A stretch of 64,000 nucleotides of DNA from Endomychus coccineus (GCA_958510875.1 OY294067.1:258665736-258729735); one strand, 5' to 3'. Counted from the first letter of the stretch, positions 12,736 to 24,234 are shown. Made by a program: numbers and translations. The notes: generated by a model from the sequence alone, not told the origin.

Positions 12736-13935
12736 GTCTAGGTGCCAGAGCGATATTGATGGTCTGAACATTAACCCAATGACACTATGGTTTATCGTTA
12801 GAGGACGGTTCAATGACTAATTCATCTCACAGACCGAATTTTCGCCGACTGGTAGATCTCGAGATACAGCCTCCGCAAATTGTTTATTTTTTGACTGGAG
12901 GTTAACACTTTTCAAGTTGCGGTTACTTTAAAAGCATGTCATTCTTATACACTTCCACCATGTGTCATCATTTTTTATCGTGTATGTTTATCAGCCTGAC
13001 CAGTTAAAATTGAACCGAAAATGGACTGCAAGTTAACCCTCCCAAACCTGGTGGAAAATGTTCATTGTTGTTGGCAATTGTTGAAATACCCTATCCCATG
13101 AAAAGATACCCTATCCCATCTCGGTACATTTATGAATAATTGGCCATTATTTGAACCAACAATGGTTTTGTTTCACATTTTGAGGCTAAACCTTGCGGAT
13201 TACAAGGTAGCATTATGGCACCATGTTAAATAACTTTATTGGAGATCAAATAAAGATTTAAAATTATTGCCATCACTTCTTGCCTATTTCAACCTCACAA
13301 AACCCCCTGAACCCACCCCTCAAAAAAATATGAAAAATACGAATAATATGACCAATTTTATGATAAATTAGTCAATTATTGAGATTCTGGTTGGGTTTAT
13401 AATCGAAACAGCTGTTTTTTTTTCTTGTTTTATAGGGTGATTTTAGGGGATTTTGGGGGTTGAGATAGGCAAGGAGTGATGACAATAATTTTAAATCTTT
13501 ATGTGACCTCCAATAAAGTTATTTACCATGGTGCCATCATGTTACCTTGTAATTCGCAAGGTTTAGCCTAAAAATGAGAAAAAAAAAATTTTTGCTCTGA
13601 ATAATGTCCAATTACTTGGATATCTTAACAATTGCCAATACCAATGAACATTTTCTACCAGGTTTGGGAGGGTTAACTGATGAACGGACACGATAAAAAA
13701 TGATGGCACATGGTGTAAGTGTATAAGAATGGCATGCTTTCCAAGTGACCGCAACTTGAAAAGGGTTAACCTTCAGTCAAAAAATAAACAATCTAAGGAG
13801 GCAGTATCTCGAGATCTAGCAGCCGGCGAAAATTCGGTCTGTGAGATGAATTGGTCATTGAACCGTCCTCTAACGATAAGCCATGGTGCCATCGAGTTAA
13901 TGTTCAGACCATCAATATCGCTCTGGCTACTAGAC
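12736..13935. mobile_element. 1.2-kb palindromic TA-flanked element (family P1)
   Basis: The left end GTCTAGGTGCCAGAGCGATA after TA matches the reverse complement of the right end, which reads TATCGCTCTGGCTACTAGAC before TA. The match continues inward through AACCCTCCCAAACCTGGT at about 13035 and its complement near 13660, and AATAAAGTTATTTA near 13510 against its partner near 13230. The arms together cover almost the whole element and leave a loop of roughly 100 bases near 13320-13430. ORFs inside (13563-13754, 13729-13938) are shadows of this structure. No transposase is present. The right end directly abuts a Penelope-like RT fragment. Confidence 0.85.
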
Positions 13936-13939
13936 TAAT

Positions 13940-14840
13940 AAGATGATGTATGGAGACGACTACAAAACAAAATACGAAATATATTAAATGATGAAACAAC
14001 TTATACAAAATTTAAATCTGACTCTACATTATCAGTACAAAATGACATGAATGAATCAATAAATAAATGGTACAAATAAATGATAATAGATATTGATTTG
14101 AAAAATAAAATAATTTGTCATAATGGGCAAGCACATTATATCTATGGGCTCCCGAAACTGCATGGAGACCCATTGTAAGTACCATCGGAGCGCCCAACTA
14201 CGATTTATAAAAAATGTTATCAACAATATAATAGGATTTATTAATTTACTTGAACATTGTTTCTTTATTTAAAAATATACCAGTCGTTTTTGCACTGAGT
14301 AGCATCAGAAAACGGACAGAGATTAAAAACCACACACCTCTGGATCAATCTGAATTTATAAATGCAGTAAAGTTTTGTTTAGAATGCACTTATTCTGAAT
14401 ACGGTGAGCAATATTTTGGGCTAGCATTCGTTATAGCAATGGGATCTCCTATTGCAGCTACTATTGCTAACCTAGTTATGGAATGCCTTGGGGAATCTGT
14501 AATAAATTCATTAGCTTTGAAACCCGTATTCTTTAAGAGGTATATAGATGATTGCCTGATCTATGTTCTCAATGATACTATTCAGTGCGTCATTATTAAA
14601 TTTAACTTCGAATTACTTGTGAAATAGAATTGAACAAAAACATAAATTTTCTAGATATAAATATTAGGCATGACTCACATGGAAAAATAAAAACTTCGTG
14701 GTTTACTGAAGAAGTTTGGTCTCAACGATATCTTCACTATAATTCAGTTGCACCAACAGTTATAAGAGTTATAAAAAATGTGTTATGAACAGCCTTACAG
14801 ATCGCGCGGCTAAATTGTCCCACACAGAGAACCGTCCCAA
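13940..14840 (+). mobile_element. Penelope-like element, reverse transcriptase fragment (decayed)
   Basis: Translation gives, in order: a linker with KFKSDSTLSVQNDMN, then KNKIICHNGQAHYIYGLPKL near 14100-14165 (the conserved IYGLPKLHK region), NIVSLFKNIPV at 14254, the AMGSPIAATIANLVME motif near 14440, and the catalytic-region block FKRYIDDCL at about 14535 with its DD pair. After 14627 a frameshift is followed by ELNKNINFLDINIRHDS and WFTEEVWSQRYLHYNS, the expected RT C-terminal segment. These are hallmarks of Penelope-like element RT. The GIY-YIG endonuclease is missing and several frames and stops intervene. It is the same subfamily as the minus-strand copy at 45.0-47.2 kb, with near-identical blocks. 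Confidence 0.9.
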
Positions 14841-15031
14841 AAATAAAAAAATTGTTGGTTATTCACCGGAAATGAATGGCACCTGATCACACAACGGCAG
14901 GGTCAGGTGCCGTAAAGGAGTTAGCCAACGGAATAAAGGCAGTGAACTGTGTAGTGTGAAGGATTTTTCCTACAATAAATACGGCTACAGAAACCAGTAG
15001 AACCAGTTCCAGTTCAAGCCTCAAGCCTGCC

Positions 15032-15063
15032 CTGAAGATGCCACCTGTAATGGTTGCCAAAAC
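15032..15063 (+). ncRNA. Hammerhead-ribozyme-like core downstream of the Penelope RT
   Basis: CTGAAGA is followed by TGCCACC, a short loop, GGTTGC and CAAAAC. The hammerhead core needs CUGANGA and GAAA; here the second box is CAAAAC where CGAAAC is expected, a change typical of CpG decay. Stem II pairs GCCACC with GGTTGC, with wobble. GTC at 15064 and GAC at 15075 could form the start of stem III. It lies about 200 bases after the Penelope-like RT, the position where Penelope-like elements are known to carry hammerhead motifs. A flanking GGCACCTGA/TCAGGTGCC inverted repeat sits at 14878-14913. Confidence 0.5.
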
Positions 15064-15229
15064 GTCGGCTATTGTGACGCGGAATCCATCCGGAAGCCAA
15101 GATCTTTCAAGATTAGCTATCCGCGAAAGTCTACTATTCAAGCTAATATTCATGGTTAATAATAAGTAAGCTGTCCCATACTTGTCAAAAGATCACAATT
15201 GTTGGATTATAATTTATGTTCTCTCTCAA

Positions 15230-15690
15230 CTAGATCAGTCCATGTGGTAGTTGGCGGAATCTTTTTCGATACAATGTCTATTCACTTTGGTGTTCTATAG
15301 GGACCTGTCTTGACAACCATTGTGTTTCTGCACCATACCAACGATCTCTTGGGAGTGACATCCTGTCCCGTCCACAGATTTATAGATGATGGCATACTTT
15401 GTATCGCTTTCTTATCTAGAGCCCCTTTATGATCCAATGAACCTAAAGGGGCAAGACAAAAACGGGACGATACAATGAATGAAGATATGACAGGAATCTT
15501 GGAATGGGGATCTGATAATCTAGAAGTTTTTAATGCAACGAAAACTCAAACTTGTATTTTCTCCAGGAAGGCGGATCCCACAATCCTTAATATGATGATG
15601 TCAGGTACAACTGTTCCTATGAAGTCCCCATTCTCGGTATCGCCACGAAGAGCACCTTCTCACGGGACAATCATTTGAGGCCCATTGCGC
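15230..15690 (+). mobile_element. Non-LTR retrotransposon (LINE family L-A) RT fragment
   Basis: One frame from 15289 reads GVL-stop-GPVLTTIVFLHHTNDL, then HRFIDDGIL (the RT FxDD motif, with I replacing the usual A). After another stop it continues through MNEDMTGILEW into FNATKTQTCIFSRKADP at about 15530-15570. This is the palm-to-thumb part of a Jockey-superfamily-like ORF2. Two in-frame stops and truncation on both sides mark it as dead. Five other 3' fragments of the same family occur at 19.9, 27.8-28.6, 43.1-43.5, 54.5-54.8 and 62.7-63.4 kb, with a scrap at 51.2 kb. Confidence 0.85.
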
Positions 15691-16157
15691 ACAAAAATGT
15701 CATAATAATTCTCTATGATAGTACTATTAATTTGGTGAAAAAAAAATTGTTTTATCTAATTCTGAAAATCTGTTTATTTAAGATTATCGTTGCGTTGATG
15801 ACATTATTGGACTTTGGGTAGGAACTATGCGTCGGCTAAATTATTTACTTACCCACATGAAATAACTTACACCATTATATAGAATTCACAGTAGAAATAG
15901 AAAACAATTTATCTCTCAATTTCATAGATTTATACATCTCACGAACAAGCGATACACACACTTTTTCCATTTATCACAAACCTACACACACAGACACTGT
16001 AATAAATAAGGCACTACTGCACCCAGTAACATACAAATTAGCAGCGTTTCATTCATTGATTAACATCCCACTAAGTAAATAAGACAGGCTGCAAATAAAG
16101 ATAGCTATGATGGTAATAAAATCGATCCCCGAAACAAAAAAGCTTCGATTAAATATA
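15691..16157. other. Unassigned sequence with possible Penelope/LINE debris
   Basis: Short coding-like words occur on the plus strand near 15790-16010 but no domain can be named. The next mobile element starts at 16158. Confidence 0.3.
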
Positions 16158-16307
16158 CAGGGTGTCCCAGGTTTTAGTCGGAGAACTTCAACAGTCGATA
16201 GAAAATTTTATTTTGAGAAAAAAATTCCTGATAACATATATGCACAGACGCTTAGTTTTTTTTCTATCGACTGTTGAAGTTCTCCGACTGAAACCTGGAA
16301 CACCCTG
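16158..16307. mobile_element. 150-bp MITE, internally deleted member of palindrome family P2
   Basis: It starts CAGGGTGTCCCAGGTTTTAG after TA and ends with the near-exact complement CTGGAACACCCTG before TA. The inverted arms are about 50 bp. Its ends and the central word CATATATGCACAGACGCTTA also occur at both ends of the 1408-bp element at 30730-32137. This copy is therefore best read as a deletion derivative that kept only the two termini. Confidence 0.85.
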
Positions 16308-16864
16308 TATATTAATATTCTTATATTTAAAACTTCATGAAAAGGTAAGTTAAAAATGATCTGCCCAATTTTTCCGTGCTTCGTATTAGAGAATCAGAAT
16401 ATCTCAATAACTAAATTCATCAAATTTCGTGGGAAAAGGTGATCTCAATTCTTTGAGAGGTATAAGGTACATGAATGGATGCCAAGGCATAACAGTTCCT
16501 TTGCGCAGTCACTTCGATTCTGAGACCTACCCTACGTTGAATATTTGACACAGCCTGTCCACAGAAGTTTGACCTCATGTAGTCAATCTTCTTGAATAAT
16601 ATAATAATAAGTATAAAACAACGAGTTCTAAGACACGTCTGTTGTCAATTCTAATATATTTTCAGCAACATAAAAGCGTCACGTCTTTCTACGTTTTCAG
16701 CTGTCCGTGAACAAAAGCTAGTATATATCACAATCATACATTTAACCAGCAGAAGAGTTCGAAAGCTAACAAAAGGTGGGGGAGGGAAGTTGGCGATCTG
16801 TAGATTTAAGGTTAAGTATTGAAGTTTGCATGTTGCCTCTTTCAGAGTAGAGAAGTATTCTGGA
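16308..16864. other. No recognised feature
   Basis: The segment is AT-rich without significant ORFs. A purine-rich run (GGTGGGGGAGGGAAG) lies near 16775. Confidence 0.4.
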
Positions 16865-18150
16865 ATATTTTGTAAGTTGAAATTTTAGTTCTACAAAATG
16901 AATTTCGATTAAACCTTGTGCAATGGGTTAGTTTTGAAATCAATAGAAGGGGTAGAGAAAAAATTAAATGCGAAAATTACAGATTACAATTAATTTTTTT
17001 GGCCTAAAATGAGATGCTTATGCTTTTGCGAATTTTCCTGATAAATCAATATTTTCCGAGCTATGGCCACTCGATTTCCTGAAATTGATGGAGGGAAATT
17101 TGGAAGGTAGAGAAGAAATCTGAAAAATTCAGGTGAATGTATGATGGAAATAATAAGTAGTTTTTTATTTACAATCAACATTGATTCTTCGACATTGTAG
17201 CACCTTAATAAGTTCGATTGAACAAATAAAAGAGATTCAGACGCCAATTTTTGTTTTTTGAAATTTCATTTTAACATATTTTTCGACTTTCACAAATTTT
17301 TTTGATTTTTATTTGTTTCTCATAATTTTATATAAATAATTTATTTTGTATAATGACGATGAAGAAATATAAATAAATTAAGGAACTTGACGTATTATTA
17401 TTATTAAACAAGTTCTTAATCATTATAAGAAAGAAGTTTTTTCTTGGAAAATCTATTTTGATGAAAAAAGTCTTATTTCAACCGGCTGTATCACTTCCCC
17501 ACATTTGGAACATGAATTTTCCTTGAAAAGTTTCTATTTCAGTTTAAAAATTTGTTTTGATCTTTAAAAAAGTTTTATTTATAGATTTAATATTTTTTAA
17601 CAATAATACATATAAATTCATTGAATTTTACAAATGTTTTGACATTTTTTAATGTATCAAAATTTTAACTTCTGTCTTCGTGAAAAACTCTCTGTACCTT
17701 AAAAGAAAATTTCAAGGATCAAAAATTGTTTAGGCCTCAATGTATACGTCTGATTTTTTCAATTTTTTCAATCAAATATTATTATAGCTCTACAATTTCA
17801 ACGAAAAGCGTTTTCCATGTTTTCTCAGAAAAAAAAATTGTACGTCGATCTTGCATTCATCTGAATTATTTCAGATTTTTTCTCAACCCCTACTTAAGGG
17901 TATTTTCGTGTGGCCATATCTCGGAAAATTTTTCAGAAATATTCACAAGGGTACAAACAAGTATTTAATTTTTTTCCGTTTTTACTCAAATTCTACAAGT
18001 TATAGAGCCGATGATGGAAGGGGTGTTTTCTACCCCCTCCTATCATTTTGATATTTAATTTTTTTCAACATTTCTATTGAGGTTATTACTAACCCATTGC
18101 ACAAGGTTTCATCGAAATTCATTTTTTAAAACTCTAATAAAATATCTTGC
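16865..18150. mobile_element. Large imperfect inverted-repeat element (family P3)
   Basis: AACCTTGTGCAATGGGTTAG at about 16912 faces its complement CTAACCCATTGCACAAGGTT near 18090. Inward, GAGCTATGGCCAC near 17058 pairs with GTGGCCATATCTC near 17912, and AGAAATCTGAAA-ATTCAG near 17114 pairs with its complement near 17865. The arms run at least 350 bp with frequent mismatches, so the element is old. Ends are approximate and no target duplication was found. The ORFs 16990-17247 and 17726-18051 are arm shadows. Confidence 0.65.
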
Positions 18151-18294
18151 TCATTTTAGCGCTTCGGTGACTAGATTAGTTGTATTTATTAGAACATAGG
18201 TACATCTAGAAATTCCTCTATAATACTTTAGTTGACTAATTATACGCTCAGATTCCTTCCTCCTTTTATGTAAAACAATAGAATGAGATGATTT

Positions 18295-18670
18295 CGCCTC
18301 AAGCTTGCGGTATGGCTCGAGTAGGTAGGTGTCCTAATGTGAAGTATTGACTATTAGCAAAGCGCTTGCGTTCCGTGGATATACAACGGACTACACATGG
18401 AGCGAGAGAGTGTGTATTTTTGTGCTTTTTCTCCCGTTTCGCATATCCAGGCAGGCCGACAGTATTTTTCATGCGGGTGGAGCCGGAAACAAGAGGCATA
18501 AGAGAGGAGGCCCATCCTTGATCGATCGCCCCCGGTTCTGGTGATGCTAGTTCTGCTACTGCTGCTTCTCCTGCTGCTGATGCTGATGCATATTATGTCC
18601 TCGCCTCACGTCCGCACAAAGAAATCACCTCGCATCCTCGCATCGCTTCCATTTATCATACAATCTTCAA
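18295..18670. promoter_or_regulatory. GC-rich island, possible promoter, enhancer or exon
   Basis: Base composition rises sharply compared with the flanks. The island includes GGCAGGCCGACAG, CGATCGATCGCCCCCGG-like words and a CTG-rich low-complexity run at 18555-18590. No frame is convincing: the plus ORF at 18541-18951 begins with poly-leucine from the CTG repeat and the minus ORF at 18299-18499 is short. Being non-repetitive and GC-rich in a TE-dense region, it may be conserved regulatory or exonic sequence. This is inference from composition only. Confidence 0.3.
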
Positions 18671-19290
18671 CATTTTTAGAGACGGGCGTTGCCCGCTTGC
18701 TAAATCAACGCAAACCTCACATAATATACAACAGCACACTAGAAATAATATTGAAGTACTCGTTATCATCGGTTTTCCAAGCCCTTTCCTTGTGCATCAG
18801 ATATTACAAGTGGAATAAATTTCTTGGAGTAACGTACAGGGTACGCTCGATAAAATTATACTATTTAACTAGAATATTATATAACTTTCGATTCCATTCT
18901 CATCTGATTCTCAAAAATGGAATAGCCACTTCTCTTTATTCTTTCATATAAGATGCTGATGTATGCTCGTTGTAAGCAAAAAGCTTCAGACTGAGGAATT
19001 AGTATATAGAATGGTTTTGGGATGTTTTCTAACTTTCAGACGTTTGATCCACAGACATTACAGTAAAATTTTATAAAAGATTCATAGATTCATAAGATGA
19101 TTTTTTCCTGATTCTATGGCGTCCATCTGTTATCTACGAAGGATAATCCAGTTAATTCTGTGAAACCTAAGAACAAAGGCTCAGGTTATTTTGAAACGAT
19201 GCATTTATTTCAATATGGAATTAATATGAGAAAATAAAAAATTCTTAAGACTGCAACAATATTTATTAACATAAATACTTATTTCACAAA
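18671..19290. other. No recognised feature
   Basis: The sequence is AT-rich; the ORF running in from the CTG tract ends at 18951. Nothing else was identified. Confidence 0.4.
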
Positions 19291-19308
19291 CTTCGCTGGC
19301 ATCTTCAG
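19291..19308 (-). ncRNA. Minimal hammerhead-like core
   Basis: On the minus strand the order is CTGAAGA, TGCCAGC, GAAG. The two invariant boxes are present around a very short stem II (GC/GC). The pattern resembles the tail motifs of Penelope-like elements in this window, but no Penelope protein remains next to it. It could be chance. Confidence 0.25.
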
Positions 19309-19419
19309 AAGATCTGAAACAGAGAAGATTTATATTAATTTCATATAGTTGTACTATTGACAATTTATTTGTTTATCACAACAACTGGATGATCTACTGA
19401 ATATATCTAATACTTTCAC

Positions 19420-19922
19420 CCATCAAATATGTTGAAAAACCAAACCAACAACCTTCATAATGGAATTTTGGATCTCAGAGATGAAATATTCTTGCCATGA
19501 TTGCATATAAAGATTGCGTAAAATTTTCACATCAGTTTGACCTAAGACCATGATATATAATCTATATTGGTTTCGGCGCTGGCTTCCATGGGGATATGTT
19601 CAGGCTCCAACCTAGTTTCTGCTACACGTTTGTTGGACTTTCATTGAGTCATTGAGTTATATGTTGAGAAGTTTTGGACCGAGAGCACTTTCTTAAGGAA
19701 CTCCGTATCTAATCACTGTAGAGATAATACTATAACCAATTACGTGTTAATTCCTGGTAGTGGTAATTAAATGGTTTTTTATTAGGTCATACGGTAATCC
19801 TCTAAATCCAATGCTGTCTAACACTTTCGTCATGTTTTCGCGTCAAATTGTATCGAACGTCTTTCTAAGATCAACAAATATACCAAATATTGAAATATTT
19901 TCTTGGTGGTGATACATTTCAT
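19420..19922 (-). mobile_element. Non-LTR retrotransposon RT fragment (different family from L-A)
   Basis: The minus strand, with two or three frame changes, reads DLRKTFDTI (equivalent to the DLSKAFDTI RT block) near 19870, MTKVLDSIGFRGLPYDLI near 19830-19790, then YGVP-stop-ESALGPKLLNI (GVPQGSALGPxLFNI block) near 19690. These are consecutive RT palm motifs of a LINE. The catalytic FADD block is not readable. It is old and heavily mutated. It is oriented opposite to, and directly abuts, the L-A fragment that starts at 19925. Confidence 0.6.
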
Positions 19923-19924
19923 AT

Positions 19925-20375
19925 CGTTCCATCATCTAAAACCCCCAGATCATCCAATTAAGCTAAAGGTGAAAGACAGAAACAGATCGATGCAATAAAT
20001 TAAGATCTGGCAAGAATTTTGAAATGGGGACTGATAATTGAGTGGAGATTATGCTCAAGCTTGTATTTTCTCCTGGAAGGCAGACCACACAATGATGTCA
20101 GATATGAAGTCCTCAATATCCATGCGCGGAATCGCCACCAGCATCTCTCATGGGACGATTATGATTCATGCCAGCGGTTCCTCATGACATACGGAGCACA
20201 GATTCAACATGTCCAGGAGTACAGTTCACATCTTTGGAGTTCGGTTTCCAAACTCATACTGAGACATTCAGATTCTATCCAGTTTGCTTGGCAATGTCAC
20301 TATTTCATTTTCTTCTGTAGAACATCTAGAAAGGTGAGCGACCTTTTCTATAGATATTTTCACGATTGGTGAGCT
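19925..20375 (+). mobile_element. LINE family L-A 3' fragment
   Basis: After GERQKQIDAIN-like coding near 19965, frames jump through CSSLYFLLEG and the block S-HLWSSVSKLILRHSDSIQF at 20226-20290. The last matches the L-A consensus SHVWG..PK..L..LDSIQ. KVSDLFYRYFHDW at 20335-20370 matches the KVxxLSLFYRYFHG block. Several frameshifts make it non-functional. Confidence 0.75.
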
Positions 20376-22620
20376 AGTTTCCTAGAGCTCCAAACTTTTA
20401 AGAGGAATTCCAATGACCGTTTACTCTCCCAACATTCCATGGTTCGCTCACATGATGTTTTAAGACCACTATAGGGTTTCCTCTCATGTAGTTTAACTTA
20501 AAATATAAAAAATATTTCAAAAATTAGGTCTTGAAGATTATTCATTGATATACCTAGTGCTTATGTTCAAGTAACATCACATTTTTGAATTTCAGTTTTT
20601 TCATACTTAGGAATAACCAAAATTGTTGTGATTCAAGTCAATCATTTATTGGTATGGATGACACTAATACCATTCGATGTTTCAGATTTCAATACGACTG
20701 CGAATGAAATGTCCACTCTTTTGTACTTCACACAGGGGTATGTATCAACGCCCTCGAAATAAATTGTTCACAAATTTGAGATAATCTTTTGGTCCTAATA
20801 TTTTGCTGAACACTGAATTGTCATTATTTGGAATTCAGTTCGATTCTCATCGAAAATGGAAAAAACTGGTAATCACATCATCTCCTGTCTTATTTTAAAT
20901 ATATATTTGAATGTTCAGGGCTGAGCGAAACTAAATAGAAAACTATTATACTTTGTTCATCGAACATAGTTTGTTATACAATCTGCTCCACATGTTAATA
21001 TTTAAGATCAAATCCATCACAAATTTTGAATTGATTTTCATTATTAACTACTTCTATCGTAATTTATCACAAATTCAAGCAGATTCTTCATAAGAAAAAA
21101 TATATTTTATGTGTTGGTGTGTAGGAATATGAACGCAGATATAGTCCCGGCTGTCGAGTGGAAGCAATCTGGTGCTTTTATGACAGCAGCCGACTCTCAC
21201 AGCGTGCATATGCTGATGAAGGGCTATTCGTGTTTTATGGACCAAATATAATGATTATGTTTGTTTGTCAAACTCAACTTACTTCGTTAGAGCGTAAGGC
21301 ACCGAAAAATTCTTACTACTTGGTTTATATACATTTTAATGATCCGTACACAAACTATCGACATCTTACATCTAGAGATAGACTCACTTTATCCATGATA
21401 GGCCATCAGTAAGATAATTAAACTTTCCAAAATTAGCTCACTGGATGGATAAAACATGTTAAGATATATAATCTAATATTTACAAGCTCTAATCTAATCG
21501 TCATCTTTTGAAATTATGTTTAAATTGTTCTCAAGAAAATGTATGTATAAATTAAATACTGAAGGAGATAATGAGGTACTTTGGACAGGTCTTTATTTAG
21601 AATGTCTATTACATGTTGTTTATGAGTTTCATTATACTTTGACACCTTACAAAATTGAGAAGCTGGTATAATAGCGTCTCCTACCAAATATTACATCTAT
21701 GAAATTATCAATGCATATAAATTTCCTGAAATACTACTATGTACTATTTTAGAAGTGATAAGAGTTCTTTGTCATTACAATTGCGCCTAGATATGGAATG
21801 TCTATGTGATGCTAGAAACTAAAAATAGCTTATTCAATTTACTACATTTCGAGGAATGGTATGCTTACCACCAGATTCCTTTCTTTCTAATGAATATAAC
21901 TGACTAAGTTGTGAATTGCTGAAATATGATTTAATCGAATTGAGAATAATTTGTGTCTGCAGAGTTTTCGAAGGCGCAGTTCATGTTATGCGTATATCAT
22001 CCTCCCTGACCCGACCTGAACTGCACTTTGCTTCATCTGCTCCGAATCGTTATTTTTTCAGTATATGAATCATTGTATTTGTATACACAATTTACTTAAT
22101 TTTCATGAATACAAATTAAACCTTGCTTTTATTATTAATCACAGTAGTAAGAATATGAACTTGAGCCAAAGTTCTTACTATGTGATATGTGCCATTTGCT
22201 TACAGACGCAACGTTACCCACCAGTGCCAATGATTGTATAATCTAGCCCATTTTCGGTCATTGTTCATGAACTGAGAATTTCTAGTTCTATGATGTATCT
22301 AGGAGAACCTACAAATAAGGGGTATGAGTTGATCTTGTGATAAGATATAATATATAATCAGTGATAAGCTAGTATTTAAGTTCTGATAGTACATAAGAAA
22401 TTGATATCAGAGTATTATCATAGTTAAACATAGTTCTAATGTAGTTCTATTAGAGTTCATGCATTTCTCATACTATTCTAATACAGGATATGTAATTGAA
22501 TTAGTGTGCAACGTAGTATCTATCAAAGATACCTACATCACTTTTTTGTGTGTGTAATTCCAACCCTCTATTTCCTGTGCCCAAGTTCCCCAACGGAACT
22601 TCTGCCATATAACCAGCATC
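20376..22620. other. AT-rich DNA without supported features
   Basis: An 84-codon ORF at 21158-21412 has no recognisable domain. No repeats or RNA genes were identified in this 2.2-kb stretch. Confidence 0.4.
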
Positions 22621-22659
22621 GAACCTTATTCCAATATGACAATTTGTTTGATCACTGGT

Positions 22660-22755
22660 GCCTAGAACGCGTCAATGTCCCTTTTGAATGTGACGCCTAC
22701 AAAAGCAGTTTTGCTCGGATTCAGTATCATCCTCACGGATATATAGTGATGAAGG
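22660..22755 (-). mobile_element. Possible LINE RT scrap (NPSKT motif)
   Basis: The minus strand reads MILNPSKTAFVGVTFKR followed by DIDAF and a stop. LNPxKT...F is the block that follows the catalytic motif in R1/LOA-type LINE reverse transcriptases. Neighbouring blocks could not be placed in the right order, so this remains tentative. The plus-strand ORF at 22506-22796 overlaps it and is probably a shadow. Confidence 0.3.
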
Positions 22756-23385
22756 AAGTATTGTGGTCGGCCTATAAAATGTCTGCCATAATTTAGCGAA
22801 AATACCCGTATGAGCTACTGATTACATCTAGACTATTTTTGAGATGATGCTTGTATATCCCAGTGGTGGATGTAGGAACTGTATTTGGTACAATTGATAT
22901 CCGCCTTTAGTTTGTTATAATCATCGAAGTAGGACTTCACATTTTTGTGTTTGTCGACCTAGATAATCCTAAAAGCTATAGGTCCATAGTTACTTCATGA
23001 TCAGTGGATGTGTCACACTGTAGAGCTTCTATATACTTCGGCAATTTTGGGAGGGACCCCAGTTTCTTGAAGGAGTAGTGATGGGTAGCTCGCGGAAGAA
23101 CATATGAAATGAACTATTTGGAGTATTTCATCTCCGAAACAAGTGTGTGCGCAAGAGACCCTTCTGACACCATTGCCAACATCTGGCATCATACTCCTTC
23201 CACTCGAGTTTCCTATCCAGTCTATGTAGTATCTATGGATTTTACATAGTCCTTTTTCATGTCAATCATTTTGACAATTTAGTAGGAAAAATGTCATAAT
23301 AAAACGAGTATAAAAATTAGGACTGTAAAACATATGACACGTTGTCAATTCAAATGAATTTTCAATACCATGATACAGTATGATT

Positions 23386-23628
23386 CATAGTCAAAGTATA
23401 CCAGGTCTGCCGGAGCTTCCCTTCCATCGTTTCTCGCGCTGGGTGACGTCACCCAGCTCCTCCAATCACAGCCTTACTCTCATCAGCTCGTCGCCGGCAC
23501 GTAACAACATCATATTATGTCGTCGTCTATGACATTAAATAAATGAAATAAACGACCAATCAGATTGCACTAAAATTTTAAAAAGAGTAGAAGGGAGGTT
23601 CCGGCAGACCTGGTATACTTTGACTATG
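23386..23628. mobile_element. hAT-type MITE, 243 bp, with 8-bp target duplication
   Basis: The octamer GTATGATT flanks both sides (23378-23385 and 23629-23636). The element begins CATAGTCAAAGTATACCAGG and ends with the exact complement CCTGGTATACTTTGACTATG; the TIR extends through GTCTGCCGGA. An 8-bp duplication is the signature of the hAT superfamily. The interior is GC-rich and contains the perfect palindrome GCTGGGTGACGTCACCCAGC at 23438-23457, which includes a full CRE octamer TGACGTCA. No coding sequence is present. Intact TIRs and exact duplication suggest a young insertion. Confidence 0.9.
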
Positions 23629-23636
23629 GTATGATT

Positions 23637-24234
23637 ATAATGGAATCATAAGCGGAAAGTGTTGCTTACAAAAGGTATGAAGGAAGTTAGGGATCGACGC
23701 ATCTGGTAATTTTGAATATACTCCAGGAAATAACGATGGATGGAGCCTTTACATTGTCACAGTATCGAAACATCGAAAATTATCATTGTTCCAATAAAGG
23801 GTTAGTTTGACCAACAGAATTTTGATTCTGATTATAAATGTTCACAATATATATCTGATTATGTATCTGCACTCCATCAGACTAGCGTCAGGCCAGACGC
23901 TGCCATAGATAGGATTAAATAGAATTATTGCCCAGCATATTCAAGATTACAGACATACTGATTTGTGACTTGACTAGCTATCGTCTTCAACTGTTGGTCT
24001 TCTACGAATAAGTGCCAATTCAATAATAGTGAGCTAAAAATGAAACTATCAGTTGAGAAAAAACCAAAGAATCCATTCGAAATATAATACGGTGAGATCT
24101 AAAATAAAATAAAACTTAATTTGATATTACGTGAATTTAAAAGGAATGCTGCTGTTGAAAACAGAAATTAAATCAATTTGTGCCAACCGAATCTCGATCT
24201 AATTATATTTTACGCGTTAATCACTACAGAGATT
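23637..24234. other. No recognised feature
   Basis: AT-rich sequence without ORFs or repeats that could be recognised. Confidence 0.4.

Noticed and set aside
14887..15153. 88-codon minus ORF over the ribozyme-like tail
   Set aside because: It is antisense to a Penelope tail and has no domain; the sequence is explained by the tail.
18541..18951. 136-codon ORF starting with poly-leucine, as a signal-peptide protein
   Set aside because: The leucines come from a CTG microsatellite and the rest has no recognisable features.
23378..23636. TA-type (Tc1/mariner) assignment for this MITE
   Set aside because: The flanking duplication is eight bases, which fits hAT instead.
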